Below, piece by piece: positions 1 to 6,698 of a DNA stretch of 18,472 bases. The stretch spans positions 1 to 18,472 of the forward strand of contig CBINBI010000070.1 of the NCBI GenBank assembly GCA_966248875.1. Reading direction: 5' to 3'. The notes under the pieces are model-generated. The model did not search any database, was not told where the DNA came from, and saw only the letters and a program-made list of their open reading frames with translations. The stretch's first letter is position 1, and each line of letters begins with the position of its first letter. Source of the DNA: Dokdonella_A sp966248875 (GTDB lineage Bacteria > Pseudomonadota > Gammaproteobacteria > Xanthomonadales > Rhodanobacteraceae). Made by a program: the position numbers and the translations under genes.

Positions 1-54
1 CTCCGGATTGTCATCGACGACGAGAACGTGCCCCGCCGCTGCGCTCACGGGCAT
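1..54 (-). CDS. Response regulator receiver protein, N-terminal fragment (cut by window edge)
   Basis: Only the first 18 codons lie in the window. They read M-P-V-S-A-A-A-G-H-V-L-V-V-D-D-N-P-E. The hydrophobic strand followed by Asp-Asp (VLVVDDNPE) is the start of a CheY-like receiver domain, where the acidic pair binds Mg2+ near the phosphoacceptor Asp. The start is supported by a strong ribosome binding site, GGGAGG at 59-64 on the minus strand, four bases before the ATG. The gene runs away from the hybrid histidine kinase at 405, so the two are divergent and may belong to one signalling locus. Output domain and full length cannot be seen. The call rests on this short motif alone. Confidence 0.6.
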   Translation of the reverse strand, partial: MPVSAAAGHVLVVDDNPE

Positions 55-404
55 GAAGCCTCCCATTCGAAAGCACCATTAGTAGCTCAGCCATAGCAAC
101 AATTCGTGAGGCGGATGTGTTCGCTTGCTTAACAATCTGTTGGCAGTAACGTGCGAGCGACGTGGACACACGCCTGATTTGTCAAGGAATCCGTAAAAAC
201 GCATGAACAGGTCGCGTCCGGCACGCGGCCGAGCCCGCTTAGCCGAGAGTCACGAACGCGGCCGCTTTAGGACGTAATCTTTCGTCGCGCGTTTGTTCGG
301 ACCGTTACCCGCGCTTCCAAGAGAAACATGGCGATGCAGCGGATTCCGTTCTTCCACATGACGCGCCTCCATCACCGCGTCCGCGACCGAAGCGACGCCA
401 GAAC
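55..404. other. 350-bp intergenic region between divergent signalling genes
   Basis: No convincing gene lies here. The region should carry the promoters of the response regulator (minus) and the hybrid kinase (plus). I found no clean sigma70 pair. The best plus-strand -35 is TTGTCA at 179-184, but only CATGAA stands at the matching -10 position. A nine-base direct repeat (ACGCGGCCG) occurs at 223-231 and 256-264 and is listed separately. The reading frame of the kinase is open upstream of its ATG but offers no better start codon. Confidence 0.6.
223..264. repeat. Nine-base direct repeat, copies 33 bp apart
   Basis: ACGCGGCCG occurs at 223-231 and again at 256-264, a start-to-start distance of 33 bp, about three helical turns. 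Each copy contains the palindrome CGGCCG. The pair can also form an inverted repeat, GCGGCCG at 225-231 with CGGCCGC at 259-265. The location in the divergent promoter region makes an operator possible. In a GC-rich genome such words also occur by chance, so this is tentative. Confidence 0.3.
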
Positions 405-2363
405 ATGGGCTCACGTTTCCCCGTGCCGCCCCAGCCCTCCCAACCTGCCTGTGCGATGATCGTCGAAGCCAAGGCGCCTACGGATACCGGCGATCCGCCT
501 GCCGAGCGCACGCTGCTGGACGCGATTTCCGATTGCGCGATCTTCACGCTGGACATGGAAGGGCGCGTGACGAGCTGGAACGCTGGCGCCACGGCACTGC
601 TCGGCTATGAATGCCCGGAAGCGCTCGGGATGTCGGTGACAGCGTTCGTCAGCTCTGTCGCGGACACGCCGACGAATGGATTTGCCGAGCTCGTCGGTGT
701 CGCACACGAGCGCACGACGTTCGAAGGCAACGGCTGCTGCATTCACAAGGACGGCAGCCGCATGCGAGCCTCGATTCATGTCTATCCGCTCGCCGCCGAC
801 AGGTTCGCCGGCCTCATCCGCCGCCCGGACCGCCCGGATCCGCTTCTGGTCGAAAGCGAGTGGCGCTTCCGCCAGCTCGTCAACGGCGTCGTCGACTATG
901 CGATCTTCATGCTCGATTCCGAGGGCGTGGTGTCGAGCTGGAACGCCGGCGCACAACGTATCAAGGGCTACGAGCAGGACGAGATCGTCGGCCGCCACTT
1001 CTCGTGTTTCTACACGGAAGAGGATCGCGCACGCGGAGAGCCCGAGCGCGCGCTCGCGCAGGCCAGGGAACACGGGCGCTACGAGGACGAAGCCTGGCGG
1101 CTGCGCAAGGACGGCAGCCGTTTCTGGGCAAGCATCGTCGTCGATGCGATCCGTTCCGAAACCGGCGAGCTGATCGGCTTCGCCAAGATCACGCGTGACA
1201 TCACCGACCGCATGCAGATGCAGGCCGAGCTGGAGCGCAACCGGGCGGCGATGGCGCATTCGCAGCGCATGGAAGCGATCGGCCAGCTCACCGGCGGCGT
1301 CGCGCACGACTTCAACAACCTGCTCACGATCATCATGAACAACCTCGACGTCATGGCGCGAGCGCCGGGCAGCATGAGCCGCAACCGCCACCTGATCGAG
1401 AATTCGCAGCAGGCGGTGGAGCAGGGTGCGCGCCTGACCAGCCAGCTGCTCGCCTTCGCGCGCAGCCAGCCCTTGCAGCAGAGCCCGCAGAACATCAACG
1501 CGCTGATCAGCCATTTCGCCTCGGTGCTGCGCGGGGCTGCCGGAAGCGCCATCGACCTGCAGCTGGATCTGGACGATTCGCTGGATCGCATCAGCCTCGA
1601 TGCGACGCAATTCAAGGCGGCGCTGCTGAATCTCGTGGTCAACGCGCGCGAAGCGATGGCGGGCGAGGGCAGGCTGGTGCTGACGACGCGGCTCGTCGAC
1701 ATCGGCGAGGACGCCGAGGTTTCGCCGCGCCTCGCTCCCGGACTCTACGCAGCGATCACCATTGCGGACAACGGCTGCGGCATCGCCGCGGACGCGCTGG
1801 AGCACGTGTTCGAGCCGTTCTACACCAGCAAGGAGATCGGCCAGGGAAGCGGGCTTGGCCTCAGCCAGGTCTACGGTTTCGCGACGCAAAGCGGCGGGGG
1901 CGTCGGTATCGTCACGAACGTCGGCGACGGGACGCGCGTGACGATCTATCTGCCGCTCACGTCGAGGGAGCGGCTCAAGCCCAGCGAAGCTCCGCGCCAG
2001 ACGATCCTCCTCGTGGAGGACGACGAGAATGTGCGACGTTCGACCCACGAAGCGATTGAGCTGCTCGGCTACGGCGTCATCGCCGAAACCAACGGGCCCG
2101 ACGCGCTCAACCGCCTGCGCGACGATGGCGACATCGACATCCTGTTCACCGACGTCGTCATGCCACGCGGGATGTCGGGCGTGACGCTCGCGCGCGAAGC
2201 GCGTGCACTGCGTCCGGACCTACGCATCCTGCTTGCCTCGGGACATCCTCGCGATGCATTCGATCTCGAGCAGGACTTTCGCGAATTCGCGTTCCTTGCC
2301 AAGCCGTACCGGTTGAACGACCTTGCCGATGTGTTGCGCGAGCTCGGGAATCCGCCGTCCTGA
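405..2363 (+). CDS. Soluble PAS-PAS hybrid sensor histidine kinase with C-terminal receiver domain
   Basis: The 652-residue protein has, in order, PAS 1 (about 36-140), PAS 2 (about 153-270), an H-box with GGVAHDFNN (His301 is the likely phosphorylated residue), an ATPase domain and a receiver domain from about 533. The ATPase domain shows the N-box NLVVNAREAM (409-418), DNGCGI from 455 and GQGSGLGLS (479-487). The receiver domain has FTDVVMP with phosphoacceptor Asp583, and a later AKPY that supplies the conserved Lys. No signal peptide or membrane segment is visible, so it should sense a cytosolic cue. PAS 2 lacks the NCRFLQ cysteine motif of LOV photosensors, so the signal is unknown. The start is uncertain. 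ATG 405 has only a weak ribosome binding site, and ATG 456, just before the PAS core, is an alternative. All catalytic motifs are intact. It diverges from a response regulator at the window edge, a possible partner. Confidence 0.93.
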   Translation: MGSRFPVPPQPSQPACAMIVEAKAPTDTGDPPAERTLLDAISDCAIFTLDMEGRVTSWNAGATALLGYECPEALGMSVTAFVSSVADTPTNGFAELVGVAHERTTFEGNGCCIHKDGSRMRASIHVYPLAADRFAGLIRRPDRPDPLLVESEWRFRQLVNGVVDYAIFMLDSEGVVSSWNAGAQRIKGYEQDEIVGRHFSCFYTEEDRARGEPERALAQAREHGRYEDEAWRLRKDGSRFWASIVVDAIRSETGELIGFAKITRDITDRMQMQAELERNRAAMAHSQRMEAIGQLTGGVAHDFNNLLTIIMNNLDVMARAPGSMSRNRHLIENSQQAVEQGARLTSQLLAFARSQPLQQSPQNINALISHFASVLRGAAGSAIDLQLDLDDSLDRISLDATQFKAALLNLVVNAREAMAGEGRLVLTTRLVDIGEDAEVSPRLAPGLYAAITIADNGCGIAADALEHVFEPFYTSKEIGQGSGLGLSQVYGFATQSGGGVGIVTNVGDGTRVTIYLPLTSRERLKPSEAPRQTILLVEDDENVRRSTHEAIELLGYGVIAETNGPDALNRLRDDGDIDILFTDVVMPRGMSGVTLAREARALRPDLRILLASGHPRDAFDLEQDFREFAFLAKPYRLNDLADVLRELGNPPS

Positions 2364-2371
2364 TCGGCGGA
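2351..2371. terminator. Hairpin over the stop codon of the hybrid kinase gene
   Basis: TCCGCCG (2351-2357) and CGGCGGA (2365-2371) form a perfect 7-bp stem with a 7-base loop containing the TGA stop. It lies between two convergent genes, as a bidirectional terminator might. No T-run follows on either strand, so intrinsic termination is doubtful. Confidence 0.25.
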
Positions 2372-2413
2372 GATGATGGAGCCCCGGCGATTTCGGCGTA
2401 CGAAGCGCGGGCT

Positions 2414-2986
2414 TCAGATGGAAGCGGCTGAAGTCGATGCACCGGACAGCGCATCGAACAGCCAGATGCGGGCCGCCTGCCAGTGCCGTTTCACCGTCGC
2501 CGACGACTGCGCCATCGACTGCGCGGTTTCCTCGATGCTGAGCCCGGCAAAATAGCGCAGCTCGACGATGCGCGCCTTGACCTCGTCGATCTGCTCGAGC
2601 CGGCCGAGCGCATCGTCGAGCTCGAGGAGATCGACGTCATGGCTGCTTTCAGGCAGGTCCAGCCCGCTCAGTGTGATGCGTTCGCCGCCGTCGCGTTTCT
2701 GGCGGGCACGCCGGCGCGCGTGATCGATCAGTATCTCCCGCATGAGCCGTGCAGCGATCGCGAAGAGGTGATGGCGATCGCCCATGGCGACTGCAACCCC
2801 GCACAGGCGCAGCCACGCCTCGTTGATCAGCGCGGTCGGCTGCAGCGTGTGGTTGCTGCGTTCGCTGCGGAACATCTGCTCGGCGACACGGTGCAGCTCC
2901 GGATAAAGCGCGGCGATGAGACGGTCGCGCGCGCCGATGTCGCCGGCGCGCCAGTCCGACAGCAGCTGCGTGATCGCAACGGGCAT
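2414..2986 (-). CDS. ECF-like RNA polymerase sigma factor (TIGR02999 / Sigma70_ECF family)
   Basis: The 190-residue protein matches the ECF-like family that opens with I-T-Q-L-L-x-x-W-R-A-G-D and has HTLQPTALINEAWLRL in sigma region 2 (from residue 46), followed by the region-2 segment FAIAARLMREILIDHARRRA. Region 4 (about 120-185) contains the promoter -35 binding helix-turn-helix LSIEETAQSMAQSSATVKRHW. The acidic DAED-type segment that most ECF factors use to bind core polymerase is replaced by a Thr-containing stretch (Thr47, Thr51). In related sigma factors next to Ser/Thr kinases (the ECF43-type EcfP/PknT pair of Vibrio), phosphorylation of a Thr in this part supplies the missing charge. 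The gene is divergent from a Ser/Thr kinase 82 bp away, as that model expects. No anti-sigma gene is adjacent. The ATG at 2986 lacks a clear Shine-Dalgarno sequence, but the family N-terminus fits it. Confidence 0.9.
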   Translation of the reverse strand: MPVAITQLLSDWRAGDIGARDRLIAALYPELHRVAEQMFRSERSNHTLQPTALINEAWLRLCGVAVAMGDRHHLFAIAARLMREILIDHARRRARQKRDGGERITLSGLDLPESSHDVDLLELDDALGRLEQIDEVKARIVELRYFAGLSIEETAQSMAQSSATVKRHWQAARIWLFDALSGASTSAASI

Positions 2987-3056
2987 GGCCCGCTAGTCTA
3001 CTGCGCCTTTCCGCGCGGCGTCGCGAGCCCCTATAGTGCGGGCCGGGATCTCCGGC

Positions 3057-3061
3057 GGAGG
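3057..3061 (+). promoter_or_regulatory. Ribosome binding site that sets the kinase start
   Basis: GGAGG at 3057-3061 lies seven bases before ATG 3069. It favours that start over the in-frame GTG at 3036, which would add eleven Gly-rich residues and has no such site. A -10-like TATAGT at 3032-3037 would place transcription start near 3043, but its -35 (TTTCCG, 18-bp spacer) is poor. Confidence 0.6.
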
Positions 3062-3068
3062 GGGCGCC

Positions 3069-5447
3069 ATGGATCTTTCGATCGAGATCGCGGCCATGCG
3101 GCTGCTCGAAGGCGCCATGGAACTGCGCCCCGAGGATCGCAGCGCATGGCTGCACGCGCAGGCCGTCCCGACCGAGGTCTTCGAGCGGGCTCGCGCGCTG
3201 CTTGCAAGCGGGAACGCTACGGCAGGATTCCTGCAGCGGCCCGCCAGCCGCGACGCATTGCGCGCTGCAGCCGAGGTGCCGGCGTCGGGCGATCGCCTGG
3301 GCCCGTGGCTGCTTGTGCGCGTGCTCGACGCCGGCGGCATGGGAAGCGTGTTCCTGGCGCGACGCGATGACGGCGCCTACGATCAGCAGGCCGCCGTCAA
3401 ATTCATCCGCACCGAGCATCTGCTGCTGGATGCGCAGCGCCGCCGCGAAATGATCGCGCGGTTCGAAAACGAACGCCGGCTGCTGGCACGGATCGACCAT
3501 CCGAATGTCGCGCGCATCCTCGACGGCGGCAGCACGCCCGGCGGCATGCCGTATCTCGTGATGGAGTACATCGACGGCGTATCGCTCATCGACCATTGCG
3601 AGCGCAGGCGGCTCGACGTGGCTGCGCGGATCGCGCTGTTCTGCAAGGTCTGCGATGGCGTGCAGGCGGCGCATCGGCACCTGATCGTGCATCGCGACCT
3701 GAAGCCGCAGAACATCCTCGTCGGCGGCGACGGTGAGCCGCGGCTGCTGGATTTCGGCATCGCGCGCGTGCTCGATCCCGATCCGTCGTCCGCTTTCACG
3801 CTGTCCGGGATGTTCGCCATGACTCCGGCCTACGCCAGCCCCGAACAGGTGCGACTGGTGCCGCTGACCACGGCGTCGGATGTGTATTCACTGGGCATCG
3901 TCCTCTACGAGCTCCTGACGGGCGCGCGGCCGTATTCGCTGCGGGGGCTCAGCCCCGCGCAGAGCGAGCAGGTCGTCTGCAACACAGTGCCGCAGACGCT
4001 GCGTCGCGCTCTTTCGACAGGAGATCTCCCCGAGCCGGAACGCCGCGCGCGCCTGACGCGCATCGACAGCGATCTCGAGCGCATCGCCGCCAAGGCGCTG
4101 CGCAAGGAACCCGAACGCCGCTACGGCTCCGCCGAGGCCTTCGCCGACGACCTGCGCCGCCATCTGGACGGACGGCCGGTGCTGGCGCATCCGGATTCAC
4201 TGGGCTATCGCGCAGGCAAGTTCGTGCAGCGTCATCGGATCGGTACGGCCGCGGCGTCGATCGCGCTCGCGGCCATCGTCGGAGCCGGCACCGTCGCTTT
4301 CATCCAGGCCCAACAGGCGCAGCGCGCGGCGTCCGACACGGCTCTGATCAACACCTTTCTTGTCGACGTGCTCAAGGTGTCGAATCCGTATCTGACCGGT
4401 TCGGAGATCACGCTCAGCGAAGCACTGGACGATGCCGCTGCCAAGGTCGACGAACGCTTCGGCAACCGGCCCGATCTCGCCATCGACATCCGCAACGCGC
4501 TCGGCGAGAGCATGTTCGCACGCTACCGCCTCGATGCCGCGGAAGCACAGCTTCTGAGGGCGCGGGACGACGGCGAGCGCGTGTTCGGGCCCGACGATCC
4601 GCGCACGGTTCTCGCGATCGCCACACTCGCCAGCGTACGCAAGGATCAGGATCGCATCGACGAGGCGCAGACGCTGTTCGACGAGGCGCTGCGTCGCCTG
4701 GAGCGGAGCGGGCAGACCGCGTTGCCGCTCTATGCGACCGTGCTCAACGACCTCGGCGTGATGTATCTCATCCAGGAGGATTTCGCGAAAGCCGAAGGCT
4801 ATCTGCAGCGCGCCGTCGACAGCGATCGCGGCTCGACCGAGCCTGCCGCTCTCGACGAGCGAGCGCGCACGCTGGCCAATCTGGCACAGGCGGCGCGCGG
4901 CCGCGGCGATCTGGATCGGGCCGATGCGCTATACCGCCAGGCGCAGCCCGTACTCGAAGCACTGTATCCGGAGGGCGGTCCGCATCTCGCCGTGATCCTG
5001 AACAATCGCGCACGCCTGGCCTGGGTGCGCGGCAACAAGGACGGGGCGATCACGCTGCAGACCGAAGCGGTCGCGATGCACCGGCGCTCGTTCAAGGGCG
5101 ATCACGTCATGGTGCTCGTGCCGATGACGAATCTCGCGCGGCAGGCGCTCGACACGGGAAAGCTGGACCTTGCCGCGGAATGGTCGGAAAAGGCGGCGGC
5201 CATGGCGGATCGCCTGTATCCCGACAAAAGCCATCACTACCAGGTCAATGCGCTCGCGGCGCTGGTAGCGACGCGCCTCGCGCAGGGCCGGATGGCCGAT
5301 GCGGCGAGCCTGCTGCAGCGAACGCGGACGCTGCTTGCGAGCCTGGAGAACGCACCCGTATCGACCCGCGACTACGTCGACACACTCGTTGCACGTGTGT
5401 GCGGCGACCCGGCGACGCAGCCCCCAGCTTGCGCGCCGGCGCCGTGA
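3069..5447 (+). CDS. Transmembrane serine/threonine protein kinase with C-terminal TPR repeats
   Basis: From ATG 3069 the product is 792 residues. A short N-terminal helical region precedes a Hanks-type kinase domain (about 80-375): glycine loop DAGGMGSVF (from 87), Lys111 in AAVKFI, the catalytic loop HRDLKPQN with Asp210, DFG at 228-230, then an activation segment ending SPEQV. One hydrophobic segment (about 391-413) should cross the inner membrane. The rest (about 430-780) is a chain of TPR-like helical pairs (for example LNDLGVMYLIQEDFAKAEGYL), placed outside the cytoplasm by a single crossing and suited to binding peptides or partners. The first Gly of the glycine loop is Asp (DAGGMG instead of GxGGMG); the other catalytic residues are present. 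It is divergent from the ECF-like sigma factor gene, its likely substrate. Catalytic activity is inferred from the motifs. Confidence 0.93.
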   Translation: MDLSIEIAAMRLLEGAMELRPEDRSAWLHAQAVPTEVFERARALLASGNATAGFLQRPASRDALRAAAEVPASGDRLGPWLLVRVLDAGGMGSVFLARRDDGAYDQQAAVKFIRTEHLLLDAQRRREMIARFENERRLLARIDHPNVARILDGGSTPGGMPYLVMEYIDGVSLIDHCERRRLDVAARIALFCKVCDGVQAAHRHLIVHRDLKPQNILVGGDGEPRLLDFGIARVLDPDPSSAFTLSGMFAMTPAYASPEQVRLVPLTTASDVYSLGIVLYELLTGARPYSLRGLSPAQSEQVVCNTVPQTLRRALSTGDLPEPERRARLTRIDSDLERIAAKALRKEPERRYGSAEAFADDLRRHLDGRPVLAHPDSLGYRAGKFVQRHRIGTAAASIALAAIVGAGTVAFIQAQQAQRAASDTALINTFLVDVLKVSNPYLTGSEITLSEALDDAAAKVDERFGNRPDLAIDIRNALGESMFARYRLDAAEAQLLRARDDGERVFGPDDPRTVLAIATLASVRKDQDRIDEAQTLFDEALRRLERSGQTALPLYATVLNDLGVMYLIQEDFAKAEGYLQRAVDSDRGSTEPAALDERARTLANLAQAARGRGDLDRADALYRQAQPVLEALYPEGGPHLAVILNNRARLAWVRGNKDGAITLQTEAVAMHRRSFKGDHVMVLVPMTNLARQALDTGKLDLAAEWSEKAAAMADRLYPDKSHHYQVNALAALVATRLAQGRMADAASLLQRTRTLLASLENAPVSTRDYVDTLVARVCGDPATQPPACAPAP

Positions 5448-5562
5448 TGCCGGCGGAGGCGATGACGCCGCCGGACGGATACGCAGCTTCGTGCCGGAAG
5501 ACGATCCGTTGTGCTGACCGGTCCCGGCTATGAGGTCCGGAGGTATTCTCGATTCACTATAT

Positions 5563-5592
5563 TTTACATAATAGACATTACACACATATAAG
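5563..5592 (+). promoter_or_regulatory. Candidate sigma70 promoter in an AT-rich island
   Basis: TTTACA (5563-5568, one mismatch to TTGACA) and TATAAG (5587-5592, one mismatch to TATAAT) are 18 bp apart. They lie in a strikingly AT-rich stretch (about 5548-5592) in otherwise GC-rich DNA. The predicted start is near 5598-5600. No gene starts downstream on this strand; the next coding sequence is the 3' end of the opposite-strand hydrolase. Confidence 0.5.
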
Positions 5593-5598
5593 GACCCA

Positions 5599-5703
5599 GG
5601 ACTCCAGGACACAGCCCCCCCTACCTAGGCGCCGTGTACAACTCCTCCAACCTCCGTGCAATCAGAACCGCAGGCCACGCGCCGTCCGGATCACGGCGCT
5701 TTT
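5599..5703 (+). ncRNA. Candidate small RNA, about 105 nt
   Basis: The segment starts about seven bases after a good promoter-like pair and ends at a GC-rich hairpin followed by TTTT. It encodes no plausible protein. Its middle holds a run of seven C residues and the words ACUCCUCC and ACCUCCG (about 5640-5656), complementary to Shine-Dalgarno sequences and resembling the C-rich loops of some regulatory RNAs. The last 42 bases (5662-5703) are antisense to the 3' end of the cysteine hydrolase gene. Promoter and terminator are seen in the sequence; that an RNA is made is inference. The hairpin might instead terminate transcripts from the upstream kinase gene. Confidence 0.4.
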
Positions 5704-6201
5704 CGTATCCGCCAGGTGCCTCAGCGCGCGCCGGTGCCGGACTCCCGTCTGCGAAGCCGTCGCATCGGCGACGACAACGACGTCGTACTCGCGGACGTGA
5801 CCCTCCACGGCCGTGGCGTGGATGCAGCTTTCGCCGGCGATGCCGGTAAGCACGAGCCGCTGGGCCCTCAGCCGGGTCAACAGGGTTTCGAGCGGCGTCT
5901 GATAGAACGCCGAGTGCCGCGGCTTGAGCACGAAATAGTCGGACGCGTCCGGCCGGAGCGCCTCGACGATCTCGCGTCCCGGAGCCTCGCCCGACGTGCA
6001 CCGGGCGACCAGGGCCCGGAAATCCGAACGCCACTGGCCGAAATTGTCGTTGCAGTAGACCACGGGACAGCCGGCGGCGCGGGCGCGTCGCTTCAGCGAG
6101 GCGACCACGGGCACGATGCGTCGTGTCCTAGACAGGAGAGCCGATGCGCCGGGAAACTCGAACGTGTTGATCATGTCGATCACGAGCAGCGCCGATCGCA
6201 T
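5662..6201 (-). CDS. Isochorismatase-family cysteine hydrolase
   Basis: The 179-residue protein has the isochorismatase-like fold signature. Asp9 (LLVIDMIN), Lys93 (VLKPRHSAFY) and Cys126 (GIAGESCIHATA) form the Asp-Lys-Cys catalytic triad. The family hydrolyses amides or vinyl ethers (nicotinamide, carbamoyl compounds, isochorismate). The segment YCNDNFGQWRSDF is shared by a broad group of uncharacterised members, so the substrate cannot be named. An upstream in-frame start at 6273 would add 24 residues. I chose 6201 because AGGAGG (6210-6215, minus strand) lies eight bases before it and because residues 1-9 then match the family start. Nothing adjacent points to nicotinamide or pyrimidine breakdown. 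It is convergent with the kinase and divergent from rpmJ. Confidence 0.88.
   Translation of the reverse strand: MRSALLVIDMINTFEFPGASALLSRTRRIVPVVASLKRRARAAGCPVVYCNDNFGQWRSDFRALVARCTSGEAPGREIVEALRPDASDYFVLKPRHSAFYQTPLETLLTRLRAQRLVLTGIAGESCIHATAVEGHVREYDVVVVADATASQTGVRHRRALRHLADTKSAVIRTARGLRF
5679..5703 (+). terminator. Rho-independent terminator-like hairpin
   Basis: GCGCCGT (5679-5685) pairs perfectly with ACGGCGC (5693-5699) around a 7-base loop, and TTTT (5700-5703) follows. It acts on the plus strand, inside the last codons of the opposite-strand hydrolase gene. It could end either the candidate small RNA or read-through from the kinase gene. Confidence 0.5.
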
Positions 6202-6351
6202 GGCCTCGACCTCCTGTGCCGTCCGCGGAACGGCCCGGATTGGCTTGCACGCCTCGCCGGGTCCAGCTTCCACAGCCTAGCCAGTGATCCGCCAACGCCA
6301 TCGGAACGCCTTGCGGGCGACGCGGCCGCCGGCACGGCAGCTCCAGCGGCT

Positions 6352-6380
6352 TTGCTCGGGCGTAAAAAATCCTTTAGAAT
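6352..6380 (+). promoter_or_regulatory. Candidate sigma70 promoter of rpmJ
   Basis: TTGCTC (6352-6357) and TAGAAT (6375-6380) are separated by 17 bp, and the spacer contains an A-run. Transcription would start near 6387, about 33 bases before the rpmJ ATG. The -10 has one mismatch to consensus and the -35 is weak beyond TTG. Confidence 0.5.
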
Positions 6381-6419
6381 TCCGCGCTTTCGCCTTCCGG
6401 AAACGCCTCGAGGTCTGTC

Positions 6420-6545
6420 ATGAAAGTGCTTTCGTCCCTCAAGTCCGCCAAGAAGCGGCACCGCGACTGCAAGGTCGTGCGCCGCCGCGGCAAGGTCTTC
6501 GTGATCTGCAAGAGCAATCCGCGCTTCAAGGCCCGCCAGCGCTGA
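6420..6545 (+). CDS. rpmJ: 50S ribosomal protein L36, 41-residue type B form
   Basis: The 41-residue, strongly basic protein starts MKVLSSLKSAKKRHRDCKVV and ends NPRFKARQR. It matches the longer type B form of L36 (as in Xanthomonas and E. coli YkgO) rather than the 37-38 residue form of the spc operon. L36 binds 23S rRNA in the large subunit. Type A L36 binds zinc through Cys-Cys-Cys-His. Here only Cys17 and Cys30 remain as Cys, His14 stands near the first ligand position and the final His is lost, so this is a partly or fully zinc-free form. GAGGT (6410-6414) gives a ribosome binding site five bases before the ATG. It is a single-gene unit with its own promoter and hairpin. Confidence 0.95.
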   Translation: MKVLSSLKSAKKRHRDCKVVRRRGKVFVICKSNPRFKARQR

Positions 6546-6571
6546 GGCGCCTCGGCGAACGCTGAAACCAG

Positions 6572-6592
6572 AGGGCCGCTCGATGCGGCCCT
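6572..6592 (+). terminator. Terminator-like hairpin after rpmJ
   Basis: AGGGCCGC (6572-6579) and GCGGCCCT (6585-6592) form a perfect 8-bp stem with loop TCGAT, 26 bases after the rpmJ stop. The following T-run is very short, so termination may be partial. A second small hairpin (GGCCGT 6627-6632 with ACGGCC 6639-6644) follows. Confidence 0.5.
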
Positions 6593-6698
6593 TCGCGTAT
6601 GCGGCGCGGGATTTCGGGGTTGCCACGGCCGTCATGGAACGGCCCCCGCGCTTCTGCTACAACAGCGCCACTTGCCAGTCGGGACAGGAGCTTGAGCC

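Noticed and set aside
179..207. Sigma70 promoter for the hybrid kinase
   Set aside because: TTGTCA is good, but the matching -10 (CATGAA) has only three consensus bases and the leader would be about 190 nt.
411..2048. 545-codon minus-strand open frame opposite the histidine kinase
   Set aside because: It lies wholly antisense to a gene with intact catalytic motifs. Its translation is Arg/Ala/His-rich without recognisable domains, the usual shadow of a high-GC coding frame.
3036..3068. GTG 3036 as the kinase start
   Set aside because: It would add RAGISGGGGA-like residues derived from the Shine-Dalgarno region itself. ATG 3069 has GGAGG at ideal distance.
2483..3370. 295-codon plus-strand frame across the sigma factor and kinase start
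   Set aside because: It overlaps two well-supported genes in other frames and shows no domain.
5450..5474. Inverted repeat just after the kinase stop as a terminator
   Set aside because: CCGGCGG/CCGCCGG gives a 7-bp stem, but the loop is 11 bases and no T-run follows. Such GC repeats arise easily here.
5656..6423. 255-codon plus-strand frame covering the hydrolase gene
   Set aside because: The minus strand has the complete Asp-Lys-Cys triad and a strong ribosome binding site. This frame has neither and runs into rpmJ.
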